A stretch of DNA of 64,000 nucleotides from CAVPGP01 sp963718065 (GTDB lineage Bacteria > Actinomycetota > Thermoleophilia > Gaiellales > Gaiellaceae). Positions 63,140 through 64,000 of this stretch are shown in pieces; the first letter of the stretch is position 1, and the number at the start of each line of letters is the position of its first letter. The notes below the pieces were generated by a model. The model worked only from the letters and a program-made list of their open reading frames with translations. It searched no databases and was not told the DNA's origin. The stretch spans positions 372,001-436,000 of the forward strand of contig CAVQYE010000020.1 of assembly GCA_963718065.1 (NCBI GenBank), in the 5' to 3' direction. Position numbers and translations under genes: made by a program.

Positions 63140-64000
63140 CTAGGACGCCTGCGCGGCGTCGTCCTCGACGCCGTGCTTTTGCAGCTCGCGATCGGTCAGC
63201 TCGTAGCCCCGGTCGATGAGCGCGCGCTTGGCCTCGTCGCTCCACGGGCGCTGGGTCCGCAGGCCGGCCTCGAGGCTGATGTCGCCGACGCTCGCCGAGA
63301 CGGTGATCCGCGGCACGAGCCGGTCGTGCCGGAACGGGAACCGCGCCTGCGCGAACCGCTCGTCGATCGCGGCCTGGATTCGCCGCCGCCGCGCCGGCGT
63401 CCGGATGTGCTGCGCGAGGATCTCGCCGACCGAGGCGCGCAGCTCCGCAAGCTCGCGGATCGAGGCGTCCTTCTCGGTCGCGAGCGTCTCCTCGAGCGCG
63501 GTGTTGCGCGCGACCGCGAGCCGCATCAAGCGGACGATCATCTCGACGTGATGGCCCGGCTCGCCGCGGCGCTCGCGCTCCTCGGCCTCGTCGAGCTCGG
63601 CCAGCAGGCTCTTCACGGGCGACACGCGCCGGAAGCGGTTCAGGCGGCGCCGGAGCGCGGTGAGATCGATGCCGAGGTTCGCGTAGCGAGGGACGTAGAG
63701 GAACGAGACGATCATCGCGACCTCGTCGTGCTCATAGGCATGCGCGAGCGGGAAGTTGCGCACCCAGGCGCCGTCGGTCGCGATTCGGTCGCCGACGCGC
63801 ATCGGCAGGACGAGGGCGCTGATCGCGGCGGAGGCGAGGATCGCCTGGGCCATCTCCTCGGGCGGGGTCGTCCAGGCCGAGTAGACGAGCTCACCCGTCT
63901 GCGGCCCCGCCTCGACGTGCGCCGAGACGTCCGTCGCGCAGACCACGAGCTCCCGGTCGGCGACGGCGAGCTGGTGGGCGAGGTCGTCGATCGCTCCCAG
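63140..64000 (-). CDS. Patatin-like phospholipase, 5' end outside window
   Basis: At least 287 residues; the frame is open to base 64000, so the start lies beyond. The catalytic dyad Asp is in RIATDGAWVRNFPLAHAYEHD (D-G-A/G patatin motif); the nucleophile GxSxG would lie in the missing part. Visible segments include GAIDDLAHQLAVADRE, ETGELVYSAWTTPPEEMAQ-like entrance region and a long charged C-terminus (RVSPVKSLLAELDEAEERE). Likely an acyl hydrolase acting on lipids. Confidence moderate because the Ser motif is not visible. Confidence 0.72.
   Translation of the reverse strand: MGAIDDLAHQLAVADRELVVCATDVSAHVEAGPQTGELVYSAWTTPPEEMAQAILASAAISALVLPMRVGDRIATDGAWVRNFPLAHAYEHDEVAMIVSFLYVPRYANLGIDLTALRRRLNRFRRVSPVKSLLAELDEAEERERRGEPGHHVEMIVRLMRLAVARNTALEETLATEKDASIRELAELRASVGEILAQHIRTPARRRRIQAAIDERFAQARFPFRHDRLVPRITVSASVGDISLEAGLRTQRPWSDEAKRALIDRGYELTDRELQKHGVEDDAAQAS

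Overview
This is a GC-rich (about 70% by eye) chromosomal segment with tightly packed genes, many GTG/TTG starts, frequent 1-4 bp stop/start overlaps, and several genes whose TANNNT -10 hexamer lies only 6-9 nt before the start codon (leaderless mRNA). With the gene content (CtaG-type oxidase assembly factor, nudix, SCP and polyferredoxin-free haem lipoprotein genes, core genes guaBA, rplM-rpsI, glmM-glmS) this suggests an actinobacterium, plausibly Thermoleophilia; the class is an inference, not shown by a marker gene comparison. The window is mostly housekeeping, not an obvious island.

Layout. 1-8.2 kb: pyrF 3' end, LysM protein, D,D-carboxypeptidase, PfkB sugar kinase, guaB, guaA, GNAT, a stand-alone MshEN (GspE N-terminal) protein and a small partner. 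8.2-12.5 kb: frameshifted DUF4234 protein, ParB-like nuclease, acylphosphatase, PLD protein, UDG-like protein, MFS. 12.5-16.6 kb: rplM, rpsI, glmM, glmS (translation and amino-sugar supply). 16.6-19.6 kb: cysteine hydrolase, LysR, ArfB-like release factor, HAD phosphatase. 19.6-27.9 kb: acpS, nnrD, alr, methyltransferase, SDR, a very large subtilase and fabI; nearly all of these after acpS are broken by single-base indels. 27.9-34.8 kb: MFS, membrane protein, peroxiredoxin, YbdK-type ligase, RidA, beta-lactamase-fold hydrolase, cNMP-binding protein, nudix. 34.7-42 kb: lipid-kinase family, ABC exporter of three genes, trxA, ileS. 42-48.7 kb: REP-associated tyrosine transposase (RAYT), ispH, large GAF histidine kinase with response regulator. 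48.7-57.4 kb: SCP protein, DMT transporter, tRNA-Pro, LPG-synthase-like membrane protein, M29 aminopeptidase, lipoprotein, CtaG, Rsm22-like, tRNA-Gly, dihaem cytochrome c, VOC protein. 57.4-64 kb: AI-2E permease family, tRNA-Arg, PD40 repeat protein, TPR protein, tRNA-His, dienelactone hydrolase, glpK, an inverted-repeat element, and the 3' part of a patatin-like gene.

The most interesting structure is a family of about 22 short hairpin repeats (core CGGTGCCAGACaC) in four intergenic clusters between 33.6 and 56.9 kb, one cluster directly upstream of an intact RAYT gene: a REP/RAYT system. Other points of interest are a 169-bp element bounded by 20-bp imperfect inverted repeats after glpK, divergent genes sharing start-codon or -10 bases, and a diverged IleRS signature. 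The dense frameshifts (mostly explained by missing single bases) most likely reflect consensus errors rather than gene decay. I found no convincing evidence of a wholly new defence or biosynthetic system.
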